Source of the DNA: Acridotheres tristis
Taxonomy: Eukaryota; Chordata; Aves; Passeriformes; Sturnidae
NCBI GenBank assembly: GCA_037013685.1
Contig: CM072884.1
Coordinates: forward strand, 102,475,548 to 102,539,547
Length of the DNA stretch: 64,000 nt
Direction: 5' to 3'
Within the stretch, counting starts at the first letter, position 1. Every line of letters begins with the position of its first letter. Below are positions 63,401 to 64,000 of this stretch, piece by piece. A program made the translations under genes and the position numbers. The notes beneath the pieces are model-generated. The model had not been told where the DNA came from. It saw only the letters and a list, made by a program, of their open reading frames with translations, and searched no databases.

Positions 63401-64000
63401 GCTACCAAAGGCTGAGATTCCTTAAATTTTCACTGAAGGAAAGATAGTGGCATATTTTTAAATACTAAATGCTTTGATGAAGAAGAAAAAATAAAAATAT
63501 TATTTTTGAAAAGTAATGATATTTTCACAGAAAGTATGCAGAAATTAATTCTAACATAAATTAATAAATATTAGCTTGCACCTTTTCCATTTAGGAGATC
63601 AGTGGAGAGTTGTTATCCACCTACATTTAGGACCCTGACAGTCTGTCAGAGAGAGAGGAACACAGAAATAGGCAGCATTATCTATCCAGCTGCAGAACCC
63701 AGGAAGAACTGGGTTCTTAGCTGGAAGAACTCAGATGCAGCCCTACAGGATCTGCAGTCACTCCCAATATAAATTCACTGAACTTCACCTGTGGTTGGAA
63801 CAGAAGATCAAAAGCAAATGCTAATAAATATGCAAGATGATATACACTGGCTGAGGTTGAAGTTTTCTTTTTACTGTAAGACTAAATAGTTCTTCTCAGA
63901 GGCTTTTGGAAAACATGACAACATCTGGTGCAAACTGAAAGACACTAACAGTTTGTCACCACAGCTGCAGATAGTTCTCCATATCGCTCAAATTCTTTCC
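54471..64000. other. AT-rich sequence without recognisable gene
   Basis: The last 9.5 kb holds no gene, CR1 or LTR that I recognise. Short T-runs (56546-56553, 56850-56860) and A-runs are scattered. The 60420-60665 stretch is less AT-biased and non-repetitive and could be conserved noncoding DNA. Open frames do not exceed 99 codons. Confidence 0.55.

Noticed and set aside
1..64000. Search for CRISPR arrays, operons, phage genes or other bacterial systems
   Set aside because: Composition, CR1 elements and LTRs mark this as vertebrate nuclear DNA; no regularly spaced repeats or prokaryotic gene organisation exist.

Overview
This window looks like AT-rich, gene-poor DNA from a bird nuclear genome. 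The main evidence is a set of CR1 LINE copies. Several end in the short 3' repeat built on ATTCTATG/ATTCTGTG that is typical of avian CR1, and their body sequence matches bird subfamilies as I know them. Solo LTRs of avian endogenous retroviruses are the second line of evidence. A songbird or other neoavian is my inference; nothing here fixes the species.

I found no protein-coding gene, rRNA, tRNA or CRISPR array that I can support. The open frames are short, mostly in AT-rich sequence, and many are open on both strands at once. The longer ones fall inside CR1 or LTR copies, in a pentanucleotide microsatellite that has no stop codon in any frame, or in a few GC-rich patches. The window is either intergenic (a gene desert) or part of a very large intron.

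Layout: 1-9.5 kb is AT-rich unique-looking sequence with one short CR1 3' end (4990-5098) and an A/C-rich tract. From 9.5 to 18 kb is the repeat-dense part: a decayed LTR fragment (9518-9660), a CR1 split by a 950-bp LTR (11278-12804), a second CR1 split by a 487-bp LTR with a 4-bp target duplication (14948-15841), and an internally deleted CR1 ORF2 fragment abutting a CR1 3' end in the opposite direction (17085-17930). From 18 to 32 kb there is one minus-strand CR1 (23166-23458) and two unclassified GC-rich patches (25290-25570, 26120-27180). From 31.8 to 40.2 kb lie two CR1 3' ends of the same subfamily in inverted orientation, with a dead CR1 reverse-transcriptase fragment between them (38118-38690). 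At 45864-46206 is a striking compound pentanucleotide array: (CCTCT)n, then (AATTT)n, then (TTTCA)n. From 50.9 to 54.5 kb are a CR1 3' end, a rearranged LTR (52013-52294), A/C-rich tracts and a GC-rich patch. The last 9.5 kb is AT-rich with no recognisable element.

I see no working gene system and no candidate for a new biological system. The observations most worth checking are the compound pentamer array, the two nested LTR insertions (useful for relative dating), the GC-rich unclassified patches, and a few AT-rich blocks that resemble conserved noncoding elements. Repeat family assignments rest on recall of consensus sequences and were not verified by a search.
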